Assembly (NCBI RefSeq): GCF_937959485.1
Contig: NZ_CALGPY010000014.1
Location: 62,001 to 126,000 of the forward strand
DNA: 64,000 nucleotides
Reading direction: 5' to 3'
Source of the DNA: an uncultured Campylobacter sp.
Lineage (GTDB): Bacteria; Campylobacterota; Campylobacteria; Campylobacterales; Campylobacteraceae
Position 1 is the first letter of the stretch. The number at the start of each line of letters is the position of its first letter. Positions 26,315 to 35,473 of this stretch are shown here, piece after piece. The position numbers and the translations under genes were made by a program. The notes under the pieces were generated by a model. The model saw nothing but the letters and a program-made list of their open reading frames with translations. It was not told the origin of the DNA and searched no databases.

Positions 26315-27133
26315 TTATTTTGCTTTTTTAGCCTTTTTGCTTCGCGTAGCCTTAGCATGAGTTCTAGGAGAGCGGTTTGAGATGATCGGCTTACCGTCAG
26401 GATATTTTTTCTGCACGTGATTTACAGGTATCGCCGCACTGCTGCTAGCACCGTATTTCTCGCCGTTTGTGAAATACTTCCTCATCACTTCTTTCCATCT
26501 TTTTGCGTATTTATTCGCGCGCGGAGAGTCATTTAAGATGTCCTCATAGTCGTAAATTCTCTCATAGAAGTCGTTAGTTAGTTGATCGTCGATAGTGATT
26601 CTGCCGTTGTCAATCGATACGCCTAGGTAGACGCCTGTTTGCTCGCCCGGGCTTACCATCCATGCAGAAATATCAGGCAGATCAGTTGCTCGACCAGTTC
26701 TTCTACCTACGCCGCCAGCCGCAGCACCTACATTGATCTCAAGGGTATCTGTGCCAGTAAAAATGTCTTGATATGACTTCGTAGTATGAAAGATCATCAC
26801 GATGTCGCTCGTCTCATAGCCTGCTTGTAAGCCTACGCCATAGCCTTTATATTTGATAAAAATCGGCGAACTCCACTCACCATTCTCGCCTTTGACGCTA
26901 AAAATTCCATCGCCGTACTGCAGCGATGCGCCCGCAGCTAAACGTTTTACGTCGGTTAGGATTGCGACGGCTTTGGCGCTGGTTAGATAGCGCTCATCGG
27001 TGCCGAAGTTATTAGCCGCTACGAAAGATCTAACAACGTTAGTCGCTGCTATAACCTCTTGATTTGCCACGACGTCCGCGTGCAAAAGACCGCAAAGTGC
27101 AACAGATGCTAGAAGCAAAAACTTTTTCATCAT
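26315..27133 (-). CDS. SYLF-domain lipid-binding protein, secreted
   Basis: A 272-residue protein with a clear signal peptide (MMKKFLLLASVALCGLLHA) and a SYLF (Ysc84-like) domain over residues 45-215. Typical family sequences are visible: SAKAVAILTDVKRLAAGAS, YGVGLQAGYETSDIVMIFH and PGEQTGVYLGVSID. The family binds phosphoinositides in eukaryotes; the bacterial role is poorly known. The C-terminal tail is very basic (KATRSKKAKKAK). It stands alone between a tRNA and a divergent M23 peptidase gene, with its own terminator. The next codon (ATG 27128-27130) is an equally possible start. Confidence 0.85.
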   Translation of the reverse strand: MMKKFLLLASVALCGLLHADVVANQEVIAATNVVRSFVAANNFGTDERYLTSAKAVAILTDVKRLAAGASLQYGDGIFSVKGENGEWSSPIFIKYKGYGVGLQAGYETSDIVMIFHTTKSYQDIFTGTDTLEINVGAAAGGVGRRTGRATDLPDISAWMVSPGEQTGVYLGVSIDNGRITIDDQLTNDFYERIYDYEDILNDSPRANKYAKRWKEVMRKYFTNGEKYGASSSAAIPVNHVQKKYPDGKPIISNRSPRTHAKATRSKKAKKAK

Positions 27134-27238
27134 TTAATCCTTTTAAAATTGAATTTTCGTTATTATAACAGCAATTTCATTTGTTTTAGCTAATTTTTAA
27201 CAAAAAATTGATGAAAAATAACGAATTTTGGAAAATTT

Positions 27239-28051
27239 ATGAAATTTCTAGCTATTTTTGCACTTTTGACGATCAAAATTTTCGCTTTAGACATAGTAAA
27301 TGGTGATGTTATTATCTTAAAATTAGATAAAAGCACAACCGAGTTGAGCTTTGGCTTAAAGCAAATTCCTCTCATCACGGCTCCAAATTCTAGCGATAAA
27401 ATCGCCGTTTTAGCAGCGAATTACCGTGCTAAGGGAGATTTCTCACTGCGAATAGTAGATCAAAGCGGCAGCCGCGAGCAGATCGTCGCTTTGAAAAAGG
27501 GCGAGTACAAAAAAGAGACCTTAAGCGTCGCTCCTGGCAAAGTTAAACCGCCCAAAGAAGCCGCCGCGCGTATCAAAAAAGAGCTCGACGAAGCCAACGC
27601 GATCTATGCGATTACCACGCCGCGCTATCTTTTTTCCACGCCGTTTGAGCTGCCTTTAAACTCCAAAATAACCTCTGCATTCGGCAATGCCCGCACCTTT
27701 AATGGCGAGCTTAAAAGCTATCACAGCGGCACCGATTATCGCGCCGCAGTAGGCACTGCGGTGCGCGCCGCCAATGACGGCGTCGTAGTCATCGCCAAAG
27801 ACCGCTACTACGCCGGCGGTTCGGTTGTGATCGATCACGGCGGCGGCATCTATTCGCAGTACTATCATCTAAGCGAGATCAAAGTGGCGCTTGGCGATCA
27901 CGTTCACAAAGGCGATGAAATCGCACTTTCGGGCGAGAGCGGTAGAGTCAGCGGCCCGCATCTGCACTTCGGCATCGCGATCAACGGCGTGAGCGTCAAT
28001 CCGCTAAGCTTCGTCGCTAAATTTAATGAAGTGGTTTTTGGCGAGCGCTAA
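27239..28051 (+). CDS. M23 (LytM) family metallopeptidase
   Basis: A 270-residue exported protein with an N-terminal signal (KFLAIFALLTIKIFALD). The LytM zinc-peptidase domain covers about residues 145-262: SYHSGTDYRAAVGTAV (His and Asp ligands), GGGIYSQYYHLSEI and PHLHFGIAING (HxH ligand). The N-terminal half is a Campylobacter-type linker rich in Lys and Ala. It would cut peptide bonds in periplasmic peptidoglycan, contributing to cell shape or division. The stop overlaps nothing, but the next gene starts 2 bases later, so the two genes are co-transcribed. All zinc-ligand motifs are intact. Confidence 0.92.
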   Translation: MKFLAIFALLTIKIFALDIVNGDVIILKLDKSTTELSFGLKQIPLITAPNSSDKIAVLAANYRAKGDFSLRIVDQSGSREQIVALKKGEYKKETLSVAPGKVKPPKEAAARIKKELDEANAIYAITTPRYLFSTPFELPLNSKITSAFGNARTFNGELKSYHSGTDYRAAVGTAVRAANDGVVVIAKDRYYAGGSVVIDHGGGIYSQYYHLSEIKVALGDHVHKGDEIALSGESGRVSGPHLHFGIAINGVSVNPLSFVAKFNEVVFGER

Positions 28052-28052
28052 A

Positions 28053-29978
28053 ATGCCCTACAATCCGAAGGAGTTGATGAAAAAAATTCTCGCAGGCAGC
28101 GATTTTAAGCTAAAAGGCTCGGTCAAAGGCCGCGTACGCGTCGCGAGTAGGGACGGAGCGATCGTAAATTTTACCGCTGCAGACTTCGGCGTGCAGAGCC
28201 TAAACGACAAAATTTCGCTCAGTGGCGAGCAGTTCGAGCGTTTTAGAGCTAGAATTTTTGGGATTTTAAACTCCGGCGGACGCGAGCTTGCAGGTAGGCT
28301 CACGCTCCCTTCTACGCCCAAAAAGAAAGCCCGCGCAGATCGTCTCCGCGCGGCAGATGGCTATGCAGAGTTTGGCGACGCCTTCGATTTTGGTAGCTTT
28401 TGCGGCGGAGATTCGGGCGCGGTTTTGCCCGAGGCTGGCGGCAGCTTGGCAAAGACTTCGTATGCCACAAATGCAAGGTGCGGCGAGCGAGATTTTTCTG
28501 CGCGCAGCGCTCAGAGCGCGCAAGGCTTTACTTCTAGGGCAGAATTTCAAGATGTTTCGCAAGCAGAATTTTATGGCGCAGCTCGGGCGGAATTTTGCGC
28601 AGATACCGCGTGGGATACGACGCGCGAGAATTTAATTTCGCAAAATGACGCTGCGCAGGATGATATGAGCGTGGGGCTTGCTGCTAGTTTCGAAGAGAGC
28701 GAAAATGCGAGGAGTAAAAATTTTATGCCGCAAAGCTCTGCGCCTGCGAATTCTGCCAAAGGGCAAAGCTTCATTCCTGCATCGCGAAATTTTGCTTCTG
28801 CGCAAAGCTCTGCGTCTGCGAAAGATTTCGTATTTGAGGCGCAAAATTCTAATTTTATGGCGCAAGCAGAGAATTTTACGGCTGAAAATTCGTTTGTAGC
28901 AGAGCAGGGCGCGGACTTACGAAGTAAAAATTCTACGGCGCAAGGCTATGCATCAAAAAATTCCACTTTCGTAAATTCTGCGCTTGATATAAAGTGCACA
29001 AATGATTGTGGGCCTCAAGGCTCCGAGTTTTCCAAGGGGCAAAGCGCTAATTTCGCTAGCCGCCGTGCCGCAAATTTTGCCTTAGAAAATGCCTCGGAAT
29101 TCGCGCCTCAAGATGAGAATTGCGTCGGTGAGAATTCAATGTTTTTGGCAAAAGGGCAAAATTACGCGCCCGAAAATTCCGCCGGGCAAAATTTAGAGCA
29201 GAAAATCTCTGCACAAGAGCGGCGCCCTTTAAATTTGCCGCCGCAAGCGGGAAATAAATTTGCGCCCGAATTTGAGCAATCAGCGCAGCCCGCGTTAACG
29301 GGTGAGAATTCTACGGTTGCTTCTTCTATGGCGGAGGGGGCGCTTGGTGATGAGCCCGCGTTTGCTGCTTTTGCGAGCGAATCAACTTTTGCGACTAAGC
29401 CCGTAAATTTCTATGACAAGCCTGCGCGCAAAGCGCCTACGAAAGAGCGCGCGAGCCTTCGAGAGCGTCCGCAGGCTCTGCCTATTGCAAGCGCTTCGCG
29501 TCCTATCTCGCTACCGCAAGCGCCTAGAGCTAGGCTCATCGAGCTTAAGCCGCGCTTCATAGGCATCGCGTATAGGATTAAAATTTCGTTTTTGAAAAAG
29601 AGCGCGAGCGAGCCTGGCGAAGGGGTTTTGGCGCGCGTTCGTATTCCGCTTTTGATGGAGAATTTCGGTCTTAATGATATTTTATCGTCCACGGCGAGCT
29701 ACCAAATGGCGAAAAAAATGGTGCGCACGATCGCCGATCTTTACATCGCCAAGGACCTGCGCGGCGTGCACATAGGCGTGCCGGTGCGCCTTGAAATGGG
29801 CTTTAAAAGCGGTATCTCCGACGTCAGCAACCACGCCTTTATCTTTAAGCTCATCGAGGACAGCCTCGTCAAAAACGGCGTCATCGACGATGATAACGCA
29901 GATATCGTGCGCGAGATCAAACTCTTTAAGCAGGACGTTTTCGACGGGGTTTTGGTAAACATCGTACGGTTTGAGTAG
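28053..29978 (+). CDS. Conserved hypothetical protein with large QNS/ENF low-complexity insert
   Basis: A 641-residue protein in three parts. Residues 1-90 are conserved-looking (KGSVKGRVRVASRDGAIVNF). Residues about 95-490 are low complexity, made of Ala/Ser/Gln spacers around NS, NF and EF pairs. Residues about 490-641 look like a real domain ending VKNGVIDDDNADIVREIKLF, which faintly recalls RusA-type Holliday junction resolvases (Asp-rich loop); I would not call it that. ATG 28053 is 2 bases after the M23 stop and is preferred to ATG 28026, which overlaps it. In C. jejuni a shorter unknown gene follows the M23 gene in the same place. The insert is composed of RAATTY words. Confidence 0.75.
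   Translation: MPYNPKELMKKILAGSDFKLKGSVKGRVRVASRDGAIVNFTAADFGVQSLNDKISLSGEQFERFRARIFGILNSGGRELAGRLTLPSTPKKKARADRLRAADGYAEFGDAFDFGSFCGGDSGAVLPEAGGSLAKTSYATNARCGERDFSARSAQSAQGFTSRAEFQDVSQAEFYGAARAEFCADTAWDTTRENLISQNDAAQDDMSVGLAASFEESENARSKNFMPQSSAPANSAKGQSFIPASRNFASAQSSASAKDFVFEAQNSNFMAQAENFTAENSFVAEQGADLRSKNSTAQGYASKNSTFVNSALDIKCTNDCGPQGSEFSKGQSANFASRRAANFALENASEFAPQDENCVGENSMFLAKGQNYAPENSAGQNLEQKISAQERRPLNLPPQAGNKFAPEFEQSAQPALTGENSTVASSMAEGALGDEPAFAAFASESTFATKPVNFYDKPARKAPTKERASLRERPQALPIASASRPISLPQAPRARLIELKPRFIGIAYRIKISFLKKSASEPGEGVLARVRIPLLMENFGLNDILSSTASYQMAKKMVRTIADLYIAKDLRGVHIGVPVRLEMGFKSGISDVSNHAFIFKLIEDSLVKNGVIDDDNADIVREIKLFKQDVFDGVLVNIVRFE
28480..29420 (+). repeat. RAATTY array inside the 28053 gene
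   Basis: I count about 22 occurrences of AAATTT, AAATTC, GAATTT or GAATTC in about 920 bases (roughly one per 41). They are mostly in the frame giving Gln/Glu-Asn-Ser/Phe or Ala-Glu-Phe. The outer conserved parts of the same gene have far fewer. The count was made by eye. Confidence 0.8.
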
Positions 29979-30122
29979 AAGCTTTGCGATGCTTTGCGTA
30001 TAAATTTTTAAAATTTTGCGTTACCGCATGAAATTCCATCGTTTTCGAGCTTTAGCTTGCACTGGCAGCAAGCGCTTTTTAAAATTTTTTGATCAAACCA
30101 GTAAAAATTTGAAAGGATTGAG

Positions 30123-30686
30123 ATGCAAAAAGCCTTTTTTAATTCGCCTATTGGAATGCTTGAAATTTGTGATGACGAGATCGGGATCTGCAGTATCGAC
30201 TGGGTCAAAAGCTCTGTCTGCGGGCCCAATGATGAGATCTTTAAAAAACACGACGCAGAGCCTAAATTGGGCTTTGTGTGTGCTACGGATGATAAAGGAC
30301 GCGATTTAAAGCTTAGTGATTTAAGAAAGAATTTGGCTCTTTGCACCGACGAGCTTAGCGCCTATTTTAGGGGCGAGCTTGAGAGCTTTAGCGTTAAACT
30401 GAGCCAAAATGGCACGCAGTTTCAAAAGTCCGTGTGGAGCGCGCTTTTAGAGATCCCTTACGGCGAGGTCGTGACATACGGCGAGCTAGCTGCGGCTATC
30501 GGCAGACCGCACGCAAGTCGCGCAGTAGGCGGCGCAAACGGCAAAAACAAAATCCCTATCATCGTGCCGTGCCACCGCGTCGTAGCTTCGGGCGGGCTCG
30601 GAGGATACAGCGGCGCGGGCGGCGTAGCGACCAAAGCGTGGCTGCTAAACTTTGAAAGAGAAAGCCTAGCCAAATTCGGCAAGTAA
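30123..30686 (+). CDS. ogt: Methylated-DNA-protein cysteine methyltransferase (Ogt/MGMT)
   Basis: A 187-residue DNA repair protein that takes O6-methyl groups from guanine onto its own cysteine. The C-terminal DNA-binding domain has GTQFQKSVWSALLEIPYGEVVTYGELAAAIGRP with the recognition helix. The acceptor motif PCHRVVASGGLGGYSG contains the active Cys. The N-terminal domain is present, so it is full length (Ogt 170-190). ATG 30123 follows GGATTGAG, a weak ribosome site. No adaptive regulator is adjacent. Confidence 0.94.
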   Translation: MQKAFFNSPIGMLEICDDEIGICSIDWVKSSVCGPNDEIFKKHDAEPKLGFVCATDDKGRDLKLSDLRKNLALCTDELSAYFRGELESFSVKLSQNGTQFQKSVWSALLEIPYGEVVTYGELAAAIGRPHASRAVGGANGKNKIPIIVPCHRVVASGGLGGYSGAGGVATKAWLLNFERESLAKFGK

Positions 30687-31749
30687 AATTCGATTAAATT
30701 CTGCCTTGCCACTCGGGCGCTTATTTTAAAATTTTACCGCGCGACGCTGCGAAATTTCATAAAGCGATTTTGTAAATTTCTAGTTTTGCGGCGACCAAGG
30801 CAGTTAAAATTTTGCAAGAAGCGAAACTTGCTATGCTGACTTAAAGCCCTAATTTTAAATTTATCACGCCTTAGACGCCTGCTATGAGCGGTTGAAATTT
30901 TTCGTAGTGATAAAATTTAGCCTCGCGAAATTACGCTCTGAAATCCTTCGATAAATTTTCATCTTGCGTGCATTTAGTGTAGCAGCGCGTAAGGCAGCAA
31001 AATTTTGAGTCCCTTTCGTGAAAATAGGCAAGGAAGCAAGGTTTTGTCGCGGAGTTTTGCAGAGGCTAAAAATTCTATGCTGCCGCGCCGTACGGGCAAA
31101 ATTTCACATCGCCGTATCAAAGCAAAGTAAAATTCTTAAATCGCGCTTGCCGAGGTAGGGTAAAATTCCCGCAGAGGCGGTAGAGCGAGGCGGAATTCCT
31201 CTCAGCGGCAACGTGACTAAGTAAAATTCTATAAACCCACGAAGCAGGCGGTATCCCAGCAGAAACGGCATTGTCTTAGCCAAGCTTCTTGCGTAAGCAG
31301 CGGGCACGTCAAAGATAAAATTTTTCACGGAGGCGGCAAAGTACAGCAGTATGCTGCTAGAGACACCTGGCGAAGATGAAATTCTACGCAAAGAGAGCGA
31401 GATGAATTTTGCGCAAAGATCGCGCTATTTGCTGAAATTCGCGCAAAAGCAGTATTCTTTTAAAAAATTCCTAGTAGCGGTAGCGTTCGTCGGCGAAGCT
31501 CGCCTTTGAGGTGGTGTCGTTTTGCTAAGGCTTCTTGCGAAATCGACGTTGCATAGCAAAGTAATTGTAAAAGCGGCGAGCGTGCTGTAGATAAAATTCT
31601 TAGCAAAAGCGGCGTAGCAGGGCAAAATTTCTACGCAATACGCACGGTAAAGATAAAATTTGCCAAGCAACTACGAGCGAAAACCCTGGCAAATTTGGCG
31701 AAGCTTGGCAGAACGCAGAAAATCTACGCAGCTTTGCCAAATTCCTAAA
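30687..31749. repeat. 1.06-kb gene-free RAATTY array
   Basis: There is no credible gene on either strand. The sequence is a long run of GC-rich pieces punctuated by GNAAAATTYN words: I count about 27 RAATTY hexamers in 1,063 bases (one per 39). Many have the form GTAAAATTCT, ATAAAATTTT or CAAAATTTC, with spacer text such as GCGGCGNAGC recurring between them. Short open frames here (for example 31104-31391 and 31425-31670 on the minus strand) are explained by the absence of stops in GC-rich spacers. Confidence 0.8.
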
Positions 31750-32928
31750 TTAGCCAAAATTTTCTATCAGATCGCTAAAAATTTTAGTTAAATTTTCGAC
31801 GTCGCTAATCTCTACTCGTTCGTTGATCTGATGGATCGTGTCGTTTCGCACGCCAAATTCCGCCGTCTCCACGCCAAACTCCGCGAAGTATCTCGCATCG
31901 CTCGTGCCGCCTGCGGTGTTTAGCTCGGCTGCTGCGCCGCAGATCCGCTGCACGCTAGCGCTTAGTTTTTGCACGATTATGGAGCTTCGCTTAGTTAAAA
32001 AAGGCTTTGAGGAGCTTTTTAGCGCAAGGTGTAGCGACGCGCCTGCTCGCAGCTGCGCGGTGCAGCTCATTTCTAGCTTGCCGCAGGATTCGCTTTCGCT
32101 GCACAGCGCGTCTTTTGCATCTAGCTCAAATAACCTCAGTACGTAGTCTCGCACGTCTTTTAGCCCCAGCCCTACGCCGCCGCGGACGTTAAACATCACG
32201 CGTACGTCCTTGGGCGTTACGTTTACTACCTGCGAACCGCCGCGAATGTCGGTGATGACTATCTTGGTTGGAGCGAAATCATCGCTACCAGCATCCAGAT
32301 CATGCCCCGCAAGACTTACAAGCACCGGCGCTAAAATATGGACAGGATTGATGCATTTATCTGGGTAGGCTGCGTGCCCGCCGATACCCGTGAGTGTGAG
32401 TACGCCGTTAATCGAGCCGCGACGGCCGATCTTAATGGTATCTCCGAAGCGCACTTCGCATGTAGGCTCCGCAACGACTGCGAAGTCGGGTAGGGCACCT
32501 TGCTCGCGCAATTTAGAAAGCATTTCGCGCGTGCCGTAGATGCCGTCACCCTCCTCATCGCTGGTTAGCAGTAGGCTCAGCGTGCCCTTAAAATCGTGTG
32601 CCGCCGCTAGCGCGCAGATCGCCGCTGCGATGCCGCTTTTCATATCCTGCGCGCCGCGCCCGTATAAAAAGCCCTCCGCTTCCACCGGCTTAAACGGATC
32701 GCTCGCCCAACCCTCGCCCGGCGGGACTACGTCGATGTGTCCGGCAAAGCACAGATGCGGACCCTGTCCGAAGCGTTTGGTAAAAATCGCGTTAGTTACG
32801 CCGTTTAGCTCAAATCTATCCTCGCTAAAGTCTGCCAGCAGCATCGAGACGTAGTTAAAAGCTCCATCGTCGCTAGGCGTGAGCGAGCGGAATTTGATGA
32901 GCTCTTTTAGAATTTCAATCGGTTTCAT
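31750..32928 (-). CDS. dapE: Succinyl-diaminopimelate desuccinylase
   Basis: A 392-residue di-zinc M20 peptidase-family enzyme that releases L,L-diaminopimelate in the lysine/peptidoglycan precursor pathway. Zinc-ligand motifs are all present: CFAGHIDVVPPGEGW (HxD), GRGAQDMKSGIAA with Asp, SDEEGDGIYGT (catalytic EE), and a C-terminal GGTSDARYFAEF with the distal His region DTIHQINE. Length is normal for DapE (375-385). The start at 32928 is followed by an upstream gap of 15 bases to the LysE-type gene on the same strand, suggesting an operon. The 3' side opens directly onto the RAATTY array without a recognisable hairpin. Confidence 0.93.
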   Translation of the reverse strand: MKPIEILKELIKFRSLTPSDDGAFNYVSMLLADFSEDRFELNGVTNAIFTKRFGQGPHLCFAGHIDVVPPGEGWASDPFKPVEAEGFLYGRGAQDMKSGIAAAICALAAAHDFKGTLSLLLTSDEEGDGIYGTREMLSKLREQGALPDFAVVAEPTCEVRFGDTIKIGRRGSINGVLTLTGIGGHAAYPDKCINPVHILAPVLVSLAGHDLDAGSDDFAPTKIVITDIRGGSQVVNVTPKDVRVMFNVRGGVGLGLKDVRDYVLRLFELDAKDALCSESESCGKLEMSCTAQLRAGASLHLALKSSSKPFLTKRSSIIVQKLSASVQRICGAAAELNTAGGTSDARYFAEFGVETAEFGVRNDTIHQINERVEISDVENLTKIFSDLIENFG

Positions 32929-32943
32929 AAGCCATCCTTTGGT

Positions 32944-33540
32944 TTAAATTTTAGCAAAAATTATAGCGTATAAAAGCTTTAGTGCAAAAAATACCAAAAT
33001 AAACGCCGAGATATATGCAAATGCTCGCACTACAATGTTTGGAAGCTTGCTGCGGGCTAGATATATCGCAAGCGGAAAAAGCGTGATCCAAGCTAAAATT
33101 CCGCTTGCAAGCCCCGCAAGAGCAAGCGCGAAATCTGCTCGCGCGGTGCCGGCAGATACGCTGAGCCAAAACATAATGACGTATGGATTTAGTAAATTTA
33201 TTAAAAAGCCTTCGCCGTAAAGCGCCGCGCCCGAGCAAGCCTCGACGCTTGTAGGCCGCACCGAGCGAGTCGCGCCTTGCCAGATCGCGTACGCCGTGTA
33301 GAGCAAAAAGCATGCGCCAAATACCGATATGCAGGTAAAAACGATCGGGATTTTGGCTAATTGCGATATGCCCAACGCCGATAGCGCCAGATAGAGCATG
33401 TCAGCGCTCATGGCGCCGAGGCCCAGGCACAGCGCCTTGGTGTAGCTTCGCAGCGCGTAGGACATTATCAGCACGTTTACCGGGCCGATCGGCACGCTAA
33501 CGCCCAGCCCCAACAAAACCCCTTGTACGAATGGCTGCAT
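32944..33540 (-). CDS. LysE/RhtB family exporter
   Basis: A 198-residue inner-membrane protein with six predicted membrane segments. The family signature near the N-terminus is GVSVPIGPVNVLIMSYAL; a second conserved patch is EGFLINLLNPYVIMFWLSV. Members export amino acids or related metabolites. Its position just upstream of dapE suggests the pair is co-transcribed, so a link to lysine or diaminopimelate export is possible, but the substrate is not predictable. Length is typical (about 200). Confidence 0.88.
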   Translation of the reverse strand: MQPFVQGVLLGLGVSVPIGPVNVLIMSYALRSYTKALCLGLGAMSADMLYLALSALGISQLAKIPIVFTCISVFGACFLLYTAYAIWQGATRSVRPTSVEACSGAALYGEGFLINLLNPYVIMFWLSVSAGTARADFALALAGLASGILAWITLFPLAIYLARSKLPNIVVRAFAYISAFILVFFALKLLYAIIFAKI

Positions 33541-34406
33541 CCTCTGCTTGTACTCCCCAAATCTGCTATAAAATTTCGGCGTACGGCGCTGCGAAAAAAC
33601 CTATGGACGCGGCTTTACGAATAGGTCGATGGCGCACAGCTTCGCGAATGGATTAATCCCAAAATTTTGCGCGACCGCCGATTGGTTTTTAAATTTAGCT
33701 TTTAAATTTTAACGCACGGATCGCGGTTTAAATTTGCAGCTTAAATTTACGGCTCGAATTTTGCGAAGCAAAATCCGCCGTCTCGCCGCGTCGCTAAATT
33801 TGCGAGTCAAATTTCGCAAGGCAAAATTAAACCGGCAAAAGATCGGTGGCGAACGACGGCTCGCGCAAGTCGGTAATTTTAATCGCGTAAATTTAAAGAT
33901 CGCGGCGGTAAAATTTAGCTCGCCGAAATTTTGCTTTGCGGAATTTCGAACATTCGCGTATCCGCGCTCATAAACGGCTCATGATTGCAGATAAAATTTT
34001 GCGAAGCGAAATTTCGCATCTTAAAATTTTATCCGTAAATTTTAAAGATCCGACCGCGGAGCCCGAGATCAACGTTTATCCGTTTCAATTAGCCGCGTGC
34101 CGAATTAACCGTATGTGCGCTTTAAATTTAGCCGCGCCCTCATTTTAAATTTTATCGGCCCGCCGAAACCTACACGCAAAACAGACGCACCGCAGAGCAG
34201 ATCTCGCCGCAAGGCTAAACGCACCGTAAATTTTATCGTTTCGCAGCGGAGCAAATTTTACACTGCAAAGCAAGAACCTGCGCGCCGATGGATTAAATTT
34301 ACGCCGCAGAGCGAATTCCGCGCCGCAGCCATCTTCGTGAAAATCCTGCGCCGCAAGAGCTTTAAGCAGTCTGCTTCGTAAAATTCCGCGATCGCAATAG
34401 CTAAAT
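33541..34406. repeat. 866-base gene-free region of RAATTY words and small palindromes
   Basis: No supported gene. About 25 RAATTY hexamers occur in about 860 bases, mostly AAATTT. Several are arranged as small inverted repeats in which a GCGAAGC- or GCTTTGC-like centre is flanked by AAAATTTT arms. Examples are near 33760, 33810, 33920 and 33992. Open frames here are short and overlap on both strands. Confidence 0.75.
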
Positions 34407-34616
34407 TTAAAACGAAAAATCCCCCGTCGCGCCGTGCGACATGCTCTCATAAACCGCCTTGACGTATTTGTCGCGCACCGCGCAATCTAGCAACTTCTCG
34501 CACTCCAGGCAGCTGGTGAGGTTGTGCTCTGCCTGGCACGCCTGCAGCGCGGCTAAGCTTTTATCCAAAATTTCGTCGTAAACGTCGCGTGGCGCGGTAC
34601 TTTCAGTATCAGCCAT
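34407..34616 (-). CDS. Small conserved cysteine-containing protein after fbp
   Basis: A 69-residue acidic protein (VYDEILDKSLAALQACQAEH, then CLECEKLLDCAVRDKYVKAVY). Its four Cys residues, including the CLECEKLLDC arrangement, suggest a metal- or disulfide-bound helix pair. It shares one base with fbp and in C. jejuni a small unknown protein also follows fbp, which supports it being real. Function is unknown. Confidence 0.75.
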   Translation of the reverse strand: MADTESTAPRDVYDEILDKSLAALQACQAEHNLTSCLECEKLLDCAVRDKYVKAVYESMSHGATGDFSF

Positions 34617-35464
34617 CAGTTTTTCCCGCCGTAAATTTCATGCATCTTCGCGATCTCATACTTCGAGCCGAAAAAGCAAGGGGTGCTTTGGTGGATCTTT
34701 TCGATTTTTAGCTGCAAAAGCGAGCCGTTTGCACCGTCGCTGGTGGCGCCTCCCGCGCGCTCGAAGATGAACGCAAACGGCAGCACTTCGAAGGTTACGC
34801 GAAGCTTGCCGCGCGGATGATCGCTGGTAGCGGGGTAGCTGAAAAGCCCGCCGCCTTTTAATAAAATTTGATGCAGGTCGCTTACCATCGCGCCGCTGTA
34901 TCGCAGGCGGTAGCCCTCGTCAAACAGCGTCCGCACGAGCTTTCGGTGCGGCTCGCTCCAGCCCTTTTGCGTCGCACCCGTGGCGTTTAGTTTACCCTTT
35001 TCGCTTAGACGCAAGTCTTTTACGAAGCTAAATTTGCCCTCGCGATTTAGGCGGTAGAGCTTCGGCACGTCCTCGCAAACGACCATCTCAAGGCGCGGCC
35101 CGTAGATGCAATAGATCGCTGCTTTTAAGTTCGCGGGCGAAATTTGATCCTCGTAAATGCCGAAAATCGAGCCCACGGCGAAATTTACATCTACTAAACT
35201 TGAGCCGTCAAGCGGATCATAGGCGACGATTAGGCGCGCGTCCTCTCGCAGCTCTAGCACTTCTTCTTTCTCCTCGCTGATTAGGGCGCGTACGAGCGGA
35301 TTTTTGCGAAATTCCGCCTCGATTATGGCGTCGCTTTTTACGTCGAGTTTGAGCTGCGTATCGCCCGTGCTGTTGTGATGATCAGTGTAGCCGAAGTCCG
35401 CGTATTTCAGCTCCTCGGCGATTTGTAGCGCGATATTTTGGATTGATTTTACGATCTCTTGCAT
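34616..35464 (-). CDS. fbp: Fructose-1,6-bisphosphatase class 1
   Basis: A 282-residue gluconeogenic enzyme converting fructose-1,6-bisphosphate to fructose-6-phosphate. The metal and catalytic motif is AYDPLDGSSLVDVNFAVGSIFGIYE near residue 80. Upstream ISEEKEEV supplies acidic residues, and LRYSGAMVSDLHQIL and GKLRVTFEVLPFAFIFE mark the sugar-binding and C-terminal parts. It sits between mobB and the small Cys protein on the minus strand in the C. jejuni order. Length is short-normal for the epsilonproteobacterial form. Confidence 0.94.
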   Translation of the reverse strand: MQEIVKSIQNIALQIAEELKYADFGYTDHHNSTGDTQLKLDVKSDAIIEAEFRKNPLVRALISEEKEEVLELREDARLIVAYDPLDGSSLVDVNFAVGSIFGIYEDQISPANLKAAIYCIYGPRLEMVVCEDVPKLYRLNREGKFSFVKDLRLSEKGKLNATGATQKGWSEPHRKLVRTLFDEGYRLRYSGAMVSDLHQILLKGGGLFSYPATSDHPRGKLRVTFEVLPFAFIFERAGGATSDGANGSLLQLKIEKIHQSTPCFFGSKYEIAKMHEIYGGKN

Positions 35465-35473
35465 TTTATTCCT

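Noticed and set aside
28053..29978. RusA-type resolvase call for the C-terminal domain
   Set aside because: Only an Asp-rich loop is similar; length and other residues do not support a confident assignment.
30687..31749. CRISPR array
   Set aside because: The repeated words are short, spacing is irregular, no constant repeat of 25-40 bases exists, and no cas genes are present.
33734..34381. Overlapping short frames in the spacer near dapE and fbp
   Set aside because: They overlap on both strands, are rich in Arg/Lys/Phe from AAATTT words, and lack start signals.
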